Below the pieces are notes generated by a model that saw only the letters and a program-made list of their open reading frames with translations, ran no database searches and was not told the origin of the DNA. A DNA stretch of 64,000 nt from CAVQCJ01 sp963849365 (lineage in GTDB: Bacteria > Actinomycetota > Actinomycetes > Prado026). Shown one piece after another: positions 42,594 to 50,226 of the stretch (the stretch's first letter is position 1; each line of letters begins with the position of its first letter). The DNA is taken from assembly GCA_963849365.1 (NCBI GenBank), contig CAWKHA010000004.1, forward strand, positions 930,001 to 994,000. Direction: 5' to 3'. A program made the position numbers and the translations under genes.

Positions 42594-43415
42594 TCAACCT
42601 CCGGTGGACCGGGCCACGGCGGCGGGCAACGCGTCGGCGATCGCAGCCGGGTCGTCGCTGCGCAGGACGAGGACGGCCAGCCGGGCGCCGTTCACCGGGA
42701 ATGCGCCGGCCGCCCGGTTGCTCGACGCGATGTCGACCCGGTGCCCGGCCTCGGTCCAGAAGATCTGGCCGGCCACTGCGGCCGGGGCGTTCCCGGCGAG
42801 TACGACCGACCGGACCCGGCCGGGGTAGCGGCCGACGAACGCGCGCGCGACCAGGGCCCCGTACCCCTGACCCACGAGCACGTACGGCGCCGCCTGCCCT
42901 GTGACCGTGAGCAGGGTGGCGAGCTCGCGCGCGTTCAGTCCGGCGTCGGCCACCTGCTGCGGGCTCGTACGCGGTGGCGAGAGGCCGAGCCCCGGCCGGT
43001 CGTACACGCAGGTCCGGGTGAGCTGCGCCGACGTCGCTGTCTGCGCGGACCAGTCCGTGTGCGGGACGCCGAGCCCGGGCACGACCACGATGGTCGGCGC
43101 GCCGGTGCCGGCGCAGTGCAGGTACTGCCGGACGCCCGCGGCGAGCACGACCGCGTCGAGGTCTCCCGCGGCGGCCTGCGCCGGGACCTTCCCGCCGGCG
43201 CCGGTGGTCGTGACCGGGTCGGCCGCACCGGGGTCGCTCGGCAGCCCGGACGGGAGCGAGGCTCCGGTCTGCGGGCCTGGCAGCGCGGCCGACGGCGTCG
43301 TCGAGACGACCGGGTCGTCGCCGCGGTCCCCGGCCGCCGACCCGCCACACGCGGCGAGCAGCAGCGTCACGGCGACCAGGCCGGCAGCCGGCCATCGCCC
43401 TCGAGGCGCCCTCAT
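42594..43415 (-). CDS. Alpha/beta-hydrolase lipoprotein
   Basis: The 273-residue protein has a lipoprotein signal (basic start, hydrophobic core, lipobox L-L-A-A-C) and a Ser/Thr/Pro-rich linker, then an alpha/beta-hydrolase domain: I-V-V-V-P-G-L-G, C-V-Y-D-R-P-G-L-G-L-S, and V-L-V-G-Q-G-Y-G-A-L-V-A. The nucleophile elbow reads G-Q-G-Y-G, with Gln in place of the Ser in G-x-S-x-G, so it may lack hydrolase activity. No Shine-Dalgarno sequence is visible. It would be exported and anchored by lipid. Confidence 0.8.
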   Translation of the reverse strand: MRAPRGRWPAAGLVAVTLLLAACGGSAAGDRGDDPVVSTTPSAALPGPQTGASLPSGLPSDPGAADPVTTTGAGGKVPAQAAAGDLDAVVLAAGVRQYLHCAGTGAPTIVVVPGLGVPHTDWSAQTATSAQLTRTCVYDRPGLGLSPPRTSPQQVADAGLNARELATLLTVTGQAAPYVLVGQGYGALVARAFVGRYPGRVRSVVLAGNAPAAVAGQIFWTEAGHRVDIASSNRAAGAFPVNGARLAVLVLRSDDPAAIADALPAAVARSTGG

Positions 43416-43456
43416 GCAGGAGGTATCGGCCGGGCAGCCGGCCGGCCGTACCTCGG

Positions 43457-44284
43457 TCAGGCGTCGCGTCGGTACAGCAGCACGCCACCCACGACCAGGG
43501 CGAGCAGCGCGTACCCGGCGAACAGGGCCAGCCCGGTCCAGGGCGCCAGCGTCGTCGGGCTCGCCTCGGACTGGAAGATCGCCTGCCCGGCCTGACCCGG
43601 CAGGTACTTGACGATGTTCTCCTGCCAGCTGTGCGGCAGGAAGCTCGCCAGGATCGGCAGCACGAACAGCAGTCCCAGGACGGTGCTGATGCCCGCTGCG
43701 CTGTGCCGCAGGATCGCGCCGATGCCCAGCCCGAGCAGGCCGACGACGGTCAGGTAGAGCGCCCCACCCGCCACCATCCGCAGCGAGTGGCCCTCGCCCA
43801 GCCCGACGCCGAGGTCGTGGGTGTCGAGGATGGCCTGCACCAGGAAGAAGGCGACGAACGTCGTCACGAACGACACGATCGCGATGACGACGGCGAACGT
43901 CAGCGTCTTGGCCACCAGCATCAGCACTCGCTGCGGCGTCGCCGAGAGGGTGGCCCGGATCGTGCCCGTGGAGTACTCGGCACTCATGACGAGGACTCCG
44001 AGCGCTCCGACGATCAGCTGCCCCAGGAAGATCCCGAACAGGCTGAACCCGGCCGCGTCGAAGTCGGGCCCGATGTCGCCCGCCGGCTGGTTGATGATCG
44101 CGGTCGAGATCAGCGCCGGCAGGCCGATGCATACGAGCAGGGTGAAGATCAGGGTCCACACGGTGGAGCGGACCGTGCGCAGCTTGGTCCACTCGGCCGC
44201 GAGCACACGCGGGAACTGGCCGGCGACACCGACCCGGTGCGCGCGCTGCGGTGCAGTGGGGGACGTGGCGGTCGTCGCGGACAT
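43457..44284 (-). CDS. ABC-2 type exporter permease
   Basis: The 275-residue membrane protein has six spans: A-A-E-W-T-K-L-R-T-V-R-S-T-V-W-T at the start (typical of ABC-2 permeases), an external loop near residue 70, S-A-E-Y-S-T-G-T-I-R-A-T, and a last pair of spans ending with L-L-Y-R-R-D-A. It starts one base after the ATPase gene ends and would form an exporter with it. Confidence 0.92.
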   Translation of the reverse strand: MSATTATSPTAPQRAHRVGVAGQFPRVLAAEWTKLRTVRSTVWTLIFTLLVCIGLPALISTAIINQPAGDIGPDFDAAGFSLFGIFLGQLIVGALGVLVMSAEYSTGTIRATLSATPQRVLMLVAKTLTFAVVIAIVSFVTTFVAFFLVQAILDTHDLGVGLGEGHSLRMVAGGALYLTVVGLLGLGIGAILRHSAAGISTVLGLLFVLPILASFLPHSWQENIVKYLPGQAGQAIFQSEASPTTLAPWTGLALFAGYALLALVVGGVLLYRRDA

Positions 44285-44285
44285 G

Positions 44286-45233
44286 TCAGGCTCCCTCGTA
44301 GGTCGGGACGCCGCCGGACTGGCCCGGCGCCGTCTCGGCGTGGTAGTCGACGCTGTCGCGCGTCAGCTCCATGAACGCCTCCTCGAGCGAGGCCCGTTGC
44401 GGCGTCAGCTGGTGCAGCACCGTGCCGGTGTCTGCCGCGGCCTGGCCGATGGCGGGTGCCTCGAGGCCGGTGACGAGCAGGCTGCCGTCCTCGTCGTCGG
44501 TGACGGTGGCCCCTTGCCGCTCGAGCGCCGCCCGGAGCGCCGTGCCGTCCGGCGTCCGTACGAGCACCGACCGCCGGCCGGCCTGCTCGACGAACTCGGC
44601 GACGGTGGTGTCCGCGATGAGCCGGCCGCGTCCGATGACCACGAGGTGGTCCGCGGTGAGCGCCATCTCGGCCATGAGGTGGCTCGAGACGAGGACCGCG
44701 CGGCCCTCGGCCGCGAGCGCCTTGAGCAGGTTGCGGACCCAGATGATGCCTTCGGGGTCCAGGCCGTTGACCGGCTCGTCGAGGATCAGCACTCCGGGGT
44801 CGCCGAGCATCGCGCACGCGATGCCGAGTCGCTGGCCCATGCCGAGCGAGTACGTCCTGGTGCGCTTCTTCGCGACCGCCTCGAGCCCGACCAGCGCCAG
44901 CACCTCACCCACCCGGTGCCGGGGGATGCCGTTGGACTGTGCCATGAAGAGCAGGTGGTTGTACGCGCTGCGGCCCGGGTGCACGGCTTTCGCTTCGAGC
45001 AGCGCGCCCACGTGCTGCAAGGGGGCGCGGTCGTCGGCGTAGCGGTGGCCGTCGATCCGCACCGTTCCGGCGTTCGGCCGGTCGAGGCCGACGATCGCGC
45101 GCATGGTGGTGGACTTGCCGGCGCCGTTCGGGCCGAGGAACCCGGTCACCCGCCCGGGCTCCACCGAGAAGGACAGGTCGTCGACCGCCAGCACGTCGCC
45201 GTACCGCTTGGACAGGCCGACTACCTCGATCAT
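44286..45233 (-). CDS. ABC exporter ATP-binding protein
   Basis: The 315-residue ATPase has Walker A G-P-N-G-A-G-K-S-T-T, signature Y-S-L-G-M-G-Q-R (a common variant in this branch), Walker B V-L-I-L-D-E-P-V-N-G-L-D, H-loop S-S-H. The C-terminal 80 residues are a regulatory extension. Similar pairs export antibiotics or lantibiotics. ATG 45233 starts the fold directly. Confidence 0.93.
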   Translation of the reverse strand: MIEVVGLSKRYGDVLAVDDLSFSVEPGRVTGFLGPNGAGKSTTMRAIVGLDRPNAGTVRIDGHRYADDRAPLQHVGALLEAKAVHPGRSAYNHLLFMAQSNGIPRHRVGEVLALVGLEAVAKKRTRTYSLGMGQRLGIACAMLGDPGVLILDEPVNGLDPEGIIWVRNLLKALAAEGRAVLVSSHLMAEMALTADHLVVIGRGRLIADTTVAEFVEQAGRRSVLVRTPDGTALRAALERQGATVTDDEDGSLLVTGLEAPAIGQAAADTGTVLHQLTPQRASLEEAFMELTRDSVDYHAETAPGQSGGVPTYEGA

Positions 45234-45333
45234 CTGCGCATCACCGTGGGATCCATGTCCCACAGCCTGCCAGCCGACCGGCGGCGCCGGATCGGGGTTC
45301 TCCCTGAGCCGGACCCTGGTCCGTCCCCGGCGG

Positions 45334-45486
45334 TCAGCGGGAGAGCAGGGAACGCCAGCCGCGGTCCTCGGCGTGCCCGCGCTCGCCCAGGTCACGCGAG
45401 TCGCGGCCCATCCCACCGACGCCGAGCCCGCCCAGGATCGCCATCAGCCACGCTGCGAAGAAGAGAATCAGAATCAAAGCTTCCAT
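45334..45486 (-). CDS. Small membrane protein
   Basis: The 50-residue product has one hydrophobic span (L-I-L-I-L-F-F-A-A-W-L-M-A-I-L-G-G-L-G-V) and a charged C-terminal tail (G-R-D-S-R-D-L-G-E-R-G-H-A-E-D-R). Its ATG at 45486 is divergent from the GlxA/AraC gene. I do not recognise it; the ribosome binding site is weak. Third-position GC and the clear span support a real gene. Confidence 0.6.
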   Translation of the reverse strand: MEALILILFFAAWLMAILGGLGVGGMGRDSRDLGERGHAEDRGWRSLLSR

Positions 45487-45514
45487 GGCAGATATCGTCC
45501 CCTGGTCCCGTTCC

Positions 45515-45528
45515 TGCCACGAGTGGCA
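45515..45528. promoter_or_regulatory. Candidate GlxA/AraC regulator operator
   Basis: TGCCAC-GA-GTGGCA is a perfect palindrome in the divergent region. A further TGCCAC half-site lies at 45554-45559. The sites lie between the small membrane gene and the regulator, so they are good candidates for autoregulation. Confidence 0.45.
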
Positions 45529-45579
45529 GGGATGACACGTCTCATCGACATACTGCCACTTCCGTGCCAGGCTGGCGCC

Positions 45580-46545
45580 GTGCTCCGCAACGTCGCCGTG
45601 CTGGTCATGGACAACGTCGCCCCGTTCGAGCTGGGGGTGCTCTGCGAGGTCTTCGGCGTCGACCGCAGCGACCAGGGCCTGCCCACATACGACTTCGCCG
45701 TCTGCAGCCCGGGCGCCCGGCCGGTCGGCACCACCGCAGGGTTCACCGTCCGGCCCGACCACGACCTCGACCGGCTCGACGCGGCCGACCTGGTGGGCGT
45801 CCCGGCGATGGGGATCGACGTGCAGGTGCCGGACGAGGTGGTCGCGGCGCTGCGCCGGGCCGCCGACCGCGGGGCCTGGGTGGTCAGCGTCTGCTCGGGG
45901 ATCTTCGTGCTGCAGGCGGCCGGGCTGCTCGACGGCCGCCGCTGCACCACGCACTGGATGTACTCCGACGAGCTCGCCTTGCGCTGCCCGACGGCGAGCG
46001 TCGACCCCGACGTCCTGTACGTGCAGGACGGCCGGCTCGTGACCAGCGCCGGCACGGCTGCGGGCATCGACGCCTGCCTGCACATCGTCCGGCAGGAGCA
46101 CGGTGCGCGGATCGCCAACGGGGTCGCCCGGCGCATGGTCGTCCCGCCGCACCGTGACGGCGGGCAACGGCAGTACGTGGAGGCGCCGCTGCCGCCGCCG
46201 CGGGTGGGTGAGACCCTTGTGCCGCTGCTGGACTGGGTCGTCGAGCACCTGGACGAGATGCACACCGTCGAGTCGCTGTCCGCCCGGGCGCACATGGCAC
46301 CGCGCACGTTCGCGCGCCGGTTCCGGGCCGAGACCGGGACCACCCCGTACTCCTGGCTGATCGCGCAGCGCCTGCTGCTCGCGGAACGGCTGCTGGAGGA
46401 GACCGACGAGCCGGTCGATCTGGTCGCCGAGCGCGCGGGCTTCGGGACCGCGCCGGTGCTGCGGCACCACTTCGGACAGCACCGGCACACGACGCCGCAG
46501 GCGTTCCGGCGCGCGTTCCGAAGAGGCCACGAAGCCGTCGGCTGA
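45580..46545 (+). CDS. GlxA family AraC-type transcriptional regulator (DJ-1/PfpI plus AraC domain)
   Basis: The 321-residue protein has an N-terminal DJ-1/PfpI-like domain (N-V-A-V-L-V-M-D-N-V-A-P-F-E-L-G-V-L-C-E-V-F; the nucleophile elbow A-W-V-V-S-V-C-S-G-I-F) and a C-terminal AraC DNA-binding domain with two helix-turn-helix parts (L-S-A-R-A-H-M-A-P-R-T-F-A-R-R-F, then L-V-A-E-R-A-G-F-G-T-A-P-V-L-R-H-H-F). Start GTG 45580 was chosen because the domain begins here and the palindrome lies just upstream; ATG 45532 is an alternative. Confidence 0.88.
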   Translation: MLRNVAVLVMDNVAPFELGVLCEVFGVDRSDQGLPTYDFAVCSPGARPVGTTAGFTVRPDHDLDRLDAADLVGVPAMGIDVQVPDEVVAALRRAADRGAWVVSVCSGIFVLQAAGLLDGRRCTTHWMYSDELALRCPTASVDPDVLYVQDGRLVTSAGTAAGIDACLHIVRQEHGARIANGVARRMVVPPHRDGGQRQYVEAPLPPPRVGETLVPLLDWVVEHLDEMHTVESLSARAHMAPRTFARRFRAETGTTPYSWLIAQRLLLAERLLEETDEPVDLVAERAGFGTAPVLRHHFGQHRHTTPQAFRRAFRRGHEAVG

Positions 46546-46621
46546 CCCCGTTCCCGCGCAGGCGGAGGAGCGCGAGCGGCGGCAGACGCGACGGCGGATG
46601 GTCGCCGTCCGGACGCCCGCC

Positions 46622-46667
46622 GTTCACCCGCGCGCTCAGCTTCCGCCCTAGGTTCCGGTCACCGCCC
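46622..46667 (+). promoter_or_regulatory. Probable PHO box and promoter of the pst-type operon
   Basis: GTTCACCCGCG at 46622-46632 matches the Streptomyces PhoP direct-repeat unit (G-G/T-TCA-Y-Y-Y-R-G/C-G); a weaker GCTCAGCTTCC follows at 46634 and GGTCACCGCCC at 46657. TAGGTT (46649-46654) fits a -10 box. Unit spacing is not perfect, so this is weaker than the box at 55665. Confidence 0.45.
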
Positions 46668-46717
46668 CTGCTCCTAGGAGCGTGCCGCCGAGCCTTCCGC
46701 GCGCAAGGAGTGCTGCT

Positions 46718-47548
46718 TTGTCCGGTCTGTCCGTGCTCGACACCATGCTCACGCCCGAGCGCCCCGGCGGAGGCCCGGCGCATCTGGACGCGGTCGGGGT
46801 GTCGGCGTGGTTCGGGTCGAACAAGGTGCTGGAGCGCGTGTCGTTGTCGATGCAGGCGGCGACGGTGACCGCGTTGATCGGCCCGTCCGGGTGCGGCAAG
46901 TCGACGTTCCTGCGGATCCTGAACCGGATGCACGAGTCGGTGCCGTCGGCGGCACTGGCCGGCGAGGTGCTGCTCAACGGGGAGGACATCTACGGGCCGG
47001 GCCAGCGGGTGACGGTGACGCGGCGACGGATCGGGATGGTGTTCCAGAAGCCCAACCCGTTCCCGGCGATGAGCATCGCGGACAACGTGACGGCGGGTCT
47101 GAAGCTGACCGGGACCCGGGTCTCCCGCTCGGGCCGCGAGGACCTGGTGGAGCGGTGCCTGACCAGGGCGGGGCTGTGGAACGAGGTCAAGGACCGCCTC
47201 GGGGAGGCGGGGCAGGCGTTGTCCGGGGGTCAGCAGCAGCGGCTGTGCATCGCCCGGTCGCTGGCGGTGGACCCGGACGTGCTGCTGATGGACGAGCCCT
47301 GCTCCGCGCTGGACCCGACGTCCACCCGGCGGATCGAGGAGACGATCGCCGAGCTCGCGTCCCAGGTGACCATCGTGATCGTGACGCACAACATGCAGCA
47401 GGCGGCCCGGGTCAGCTCGCAGTGTGCGTTCTTCCTGGCCGAGGCCGGGACGCCGGGGCACATCGTCGAGTCGGGAACGACGACACAGATCTTCGAGAAC
47501 CCGCACGACCCCCGGACCGCGGATTACGTCCATGGCCGCTTCGGCTGA
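46718..47548 (+). CDS. pstB: Phosphate-type ABC transporter ATP-binding protein (PstB-like)
   Basis: The 276-residue ATPase has Walker A G-P-S-G-C-G-K-S-T, the Pst-type Q-loop F-Q-K-P-N-P-F-P, signature L-S-G-G-Q-Q-Q-R, Walker B V-L-L-M-D-E-P-C-S-A-L-D-P and H-loop V-T-H-N-M-Q-Q-A. The Q-K-P-N-P-F and D-E-P-x-S-A-L-D-P parts are hallmarks of PstB. TTG 46718 was chosen because AAGGAG lies 7 bp upstream; GTG 46682 has its Shine-Dalgarno too close. It heads an operon in an order (B before C and A) unlike the usual pstSCAB. Confidence 0.9.
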   Translation: MSGLSVLDTMLTPERPGGGPAHLDAVGVSAWFGSNKVLERVSLSMQAATVTALIGPSGCGKSTFLRILNRMHESVPSAALAGEVLLNGEDIYGPGQRVTVTRRRIGMVFQKPNPFPAMSIADNVTAGLKLTGTRVSRSGREDLVERCLTRAGLWNEVKDRLGEAGQALSGGQQQRLCIARSLAVDPDVLLMDEPCSALDPTSTRRIEETIAELASQVTIVIVTHNMQQAARVSSQCAFFLAEAGTPGHIVESGTTTQIFENPHDPRTADYVHGRFG

Positions 47549-48080
47549 CCTCCCGGACCGATACCACGGGCTGCACTTCCACCTGTACTCGTCGCCCTCG
47601 TCCGGTGGGGTGCGGTGGCGGTTGCTGGGCGGGAACAACCGGGAGCTGGGCCGCAGCTGCCTGGCGTACCCGGATGTGGAGCTGTGCCGCGCCGGACTGG
47701 CCAGGACGCTGCTCGAGCTGCCGACGCTGGTGCCCGCGGTCATGCGCGTCGACCACAGCCACTGGGGCTGGCGGCTGCGCGCGGACACCCTCGACGTGGT
47801 CGGGTCGGGCCACGCGTTCGACCGCCGGCCGCGCTGCGAGGAGGCGTGCGCCCGCTTCGTCGAGCTCGCCCCGCACGCGTCGGTGCGGGACGCCCTGACG
47901 GTGATGCCGTGGGGGAGCCGGAGCATGCGTCCGTCCGTCCTGCGGTCGTCGCCGCTGGAGCCCGTTGGCGGTGTCGATGACCAGCGTTGGCCGGACGTTC
48001 ACCCGGACTCCGCCGTCCCGCAGCCTCGCTTCGATGTGCTGCCACACAGGCCGTACGACGTGAGGAGGGAGCTTCGATGA
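47532..48080 (+). CDS. Unknown protein encoded between pstB and pstC
   Basis: The 182-residue soluble protein begins inside the end of pstB (17-nt overlap). Its N-terminal 60 residues (F-H-L-Y-S-S-P-S-S-G-G-V-R-W-R-L-L-G-G-N-N-R-E-L-G-R-S) recall the DUF1508/YegP fold, where a Trp-Arg-Leu strand precedes a Asn-x-x turn. The C-terminal half is not recognisable. Its position inside the transporter operon suggests a role in transport or its control. Whether the last third is really coding is less sure. Confidence 0.6.
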   Translation: MAASADLPDRYHGLHFHLYSSPSSGGVRWRLLGGNNRELGRSCLAYPDVELCRAGLARTLLELPTLVPAVMRVDHSHWGWRLRADTLDVVGSGHAFDRRPRCEEACARFVELAPHASVRDALTVMPWGSRSMRPSVLRSSPLEPVGGVDDQRWPDVHPDSAVPQPRFDVLPHRPYDVRRELR

Positions 48081-49096
48081 CAGTCGTCATCGACACCTCC
48101 GCGCCCACCCCACAGGGTCCGGAGGTCCCGCGCTCCGTCGATCCTGGTCGGAGCGCGTCAGACCGCACGTTCCAGGGCGTCGTGCGAGCGGTCGGGTTCT
48201 TCGTGCTGGCGCTGACCGGCTCGATCGGGCTGTTCCTCGGCTACCAGGCGATCCCGACCCTGCGGCACTACGGTCTGTCCTTCTTCACCGAGAACGAGTG
48301 GCTGCCCGAGCAGGACCGGATCGGCATCTCAGCCGTACTGCTCGGGACGTTCGAGGTGGCCGCCGTCGCCATGGTGATCTCGTTCCCGATGGGCCTGCTG
48401 TGCGCGCTGTACATCAGCGAGTACGCGCCGGGCCGGCTCAAGTCGACGCTGGTCTCGATGGTCGACCTGATGGCAGCGGTGCCGAGCATCGTCTACGGCC
48501 TGTGGGGGTTCTTCGCGCTGCAGTCCAACGCGATCTACCTGTCGCGGTGGCTGCACCAGTACCTCGGATGGCTGCCGTTCTTCCATGTGGCCGAGTCGGA
48601 CCCGAACGCGGCGTCCTGGGCTCAGACCCGGTACACCGCCTCGGCCTTCATCGCCGGGATCTGCGTGTCCATGATGGTGCTGCCGCTGGCGACCGCCATC
48701 ATGCGAGGGGTCTTCGCGCAGGCACCCCTCAGCGAGCGGGAGGCCGCGTACGCGCTGGGGTCGACCAGGTGGGGCATGATCCGCGCCGTCGTGCTGCCTT
48801 TCGGACGTGGCGGCATCATCGGCGGGACCATGCTCGCGTTGGGGCGGGCCCTGGGTGAGACCGTCGCGGTCCTGCTGATCATCTCGCCGGCGTTCGACCT
48901 CAAGTTCCGGCCACTCGAGGTCGGTACCGAGACGACCTCGGCACTCATCGCCGGTCGCTTCGGCGAGGCGACCGCTGCGCAGCTGTCGGCGTTGCTGGCG
49001 GCCGGGTTCGTCCTCTTCCTCATCACGCTCGCCACGAACACGATCGCTGCGGTCTTCATCAACCGCAGCCGTAGCGGCAGCGGGACGGACATCTGA
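48077..49096 (+). CDS. pstC: Phosphate-type ABC transporter permease (PstC-like)
   Basis: The 339-residue permease has a cytosolic start of about 30 residues and six spans. Pst hallmarks: A-A-V-P-S-I-V-Y-G-L-W-G-F-F, A-S-A-F-I-A-G-I-C-V-S-M-M-V-L-P-L-A-T-A-I, E-A-A-Y-A-L-G-S-T-R-W-G-M-I (EAA loop) and G-G-I-I-G-G-T-M-L-A-L-G-R-A-L-G-E-T. The ATG overlaps the upstream stop (ATGA). Confidence 0.9.
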   Translation: MTVVIDTSAPTPQGPEVPRSVDPGRSASDRTFQGVVRAVGFFVLALTGSIGLFLGYQAIPTLRHYGLSFFTENEWLPEQDRIGISAVLLGTFEVAAVAMVISFPMGLLCALYISEYAPGRLKSTLVSMVDLMAAVPSIVYGLWGFFALQSNAIYLSRWLHQYLGWLPFFHVAESDPNAASWAQTRYTASAFIAGICVSMMVLPLATAIMRGVFAQAPLSEREAAYALGSTRWGMIRAVVLPFGRGGIIGGTMLALGRALGETVAVLLIISPAFDLKFRPLEVGTETTSALIAGRFGEATAAQLSALLAAGFVLFLITLATNTIAAVFINRSRSGSGTDI

Positions 49097-50226
49097 TGGC
49101 CGAGGACACGACCAGCACGGAGACGATCGAGCGGGCGGCGGAGTCCCCCGTTCCTCCGGCGGGGTCGGAGCAACCGCCGGCGCCGGACCGACCGCGCAGC
49201 ATCGGTGGGAGGCAGCTCGACGAGATCGTGTCGCTGCTCGGCTCGCTGGCAGCGGCGCTGGCCCTGGTCTGGGTTCTGTACGAGCAGATCCTCGCCTGGA
49301 GCGGGAACGTCGGCTTCTTCGTCAGCTACTTCGTCGTCTTCCTCGGCTTGTACGCGGGGGTCACCGCGCTGGGCAACCCGCGCATCGTCGTGTTCGACCG
49401 GTGCGCCGCTGCGGTGATCGCCTGGGCGGCTGCTGTGGTAGGCGCTGCCCTCGTATGGGTCCTGGTCTACACGTTCCGCGAGGGGTGGGCCGCGCTGGTC
49501 CACCTCAACTTCTACACCCACGACATGGCCGGTGTCGGGCCGCAAGCTCCGCTGACCCAGGGTGGCATCGTCCATGCCATCGTCGGTTCGGTCATCGAGG
49601 TCGGCATCGCGGCCATGTTCGCGTTGCCGCTGGGCGTGGCGACGGCCGTCTACCTGACCGAGGTCGGCGGCCGGGGCTCGAGGATGGTCCGCACGGTCGT
49701 CGAGGCGATGACCGCGCTGCCGGACATCCTGGCCGGTCTGTTCATCTACGTGACCCTGATCGTCGGGCTGGGCGTGCCGCGCAGCGGCATCGCGGCAGCT
49801 GCAGCCCTGTTCATCATGATGCTGCCGATCATCGCCCGCTCGGCCGAGGTCCAGCTTCGGGTGGTACCCGGCGGCCTGCGCGAGGCCGGCCTGGCGCTCG
49901 GCGCGTCGCACTGGGCCACCGTGCGCCTTGTCGTGCTACCGACCGCGAAGACCGGTCTGGCCACGGCGCTGATCCTCGGCGTAGCCCGTGCGGTCGGCGA
50001 GACGGCTCCCGTCCTGATCACCTCGGGTGCATCCACCTTTCTCAACCTGAACCCGTTCCAGGACCCGATGAACTCGCTTCCCCTGTTCACGTTCTCGGCC
50101 GTCCGGAGCGGCGAGCCCCTGTACATCGCCCGCGGCTTCGGCGCTGCGAGCGTGCTGCTGGCGTGCGTCCTGATGCTGTTCACCGTGATTCGATTCCTCG
50201 CCCGAGACCGGAGTACCCGCCGATGA
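49096..50226 (+). CDS. pstA: Phosphate-type ABC transporter permease (PstA-like)
   Basis: The 376-residue permease has a longer cytosolic start (about 55 residues, Glu/Pro-rich) and seven or eight hydrophobic segments; Pst features are G-G-I-V-H-A-I-V-G-S-V, A-L-P-D-I-L-A-G-L-F-I-Y, E-A-G-L-A-L-G-A-S-H-W-A-T-V-R-L-V-V-L-P and G-V-A-R-A-V-G-E-T-A-P. PstA proteins are usually 280-310 residues; here the N-terminal part is longer. Overlaps of 1 and 4 nt join it to pstC and the next gene. Confidence 0.9.
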   Translation: MAEDTTSTETIERAAESPVPPAGSEQPPAPDRPRSIGGRQLDEIVSLLGSLAAALALVWVLYEQILAWSGNVGFFVSYFVVFLGLYAGVTALGNPRIVVFDRCAAAVIAWAAAVVGAALVWVLVYTFREGWAALVHLNFYTHDMAGVGPQAPLTQGGIVHAIVGSVIEVGIAAMFALPLGVATAVYLTEVGGRGSRMVRTVVEAMTALPDILAGLFIYVTLIVGLGVPRSGIAAAAALFIMMLPIIARSAEVQLRVVPGGLREAGLALGASHWATVRLVVLPTAKTGLATALILGVARAVGETAPVLITSGASTFLNLNPFQDPMNSLPLFTFSAVRSGEPLYIARGFGAASVLLACVLMLFTVIRFLARDRSTRR

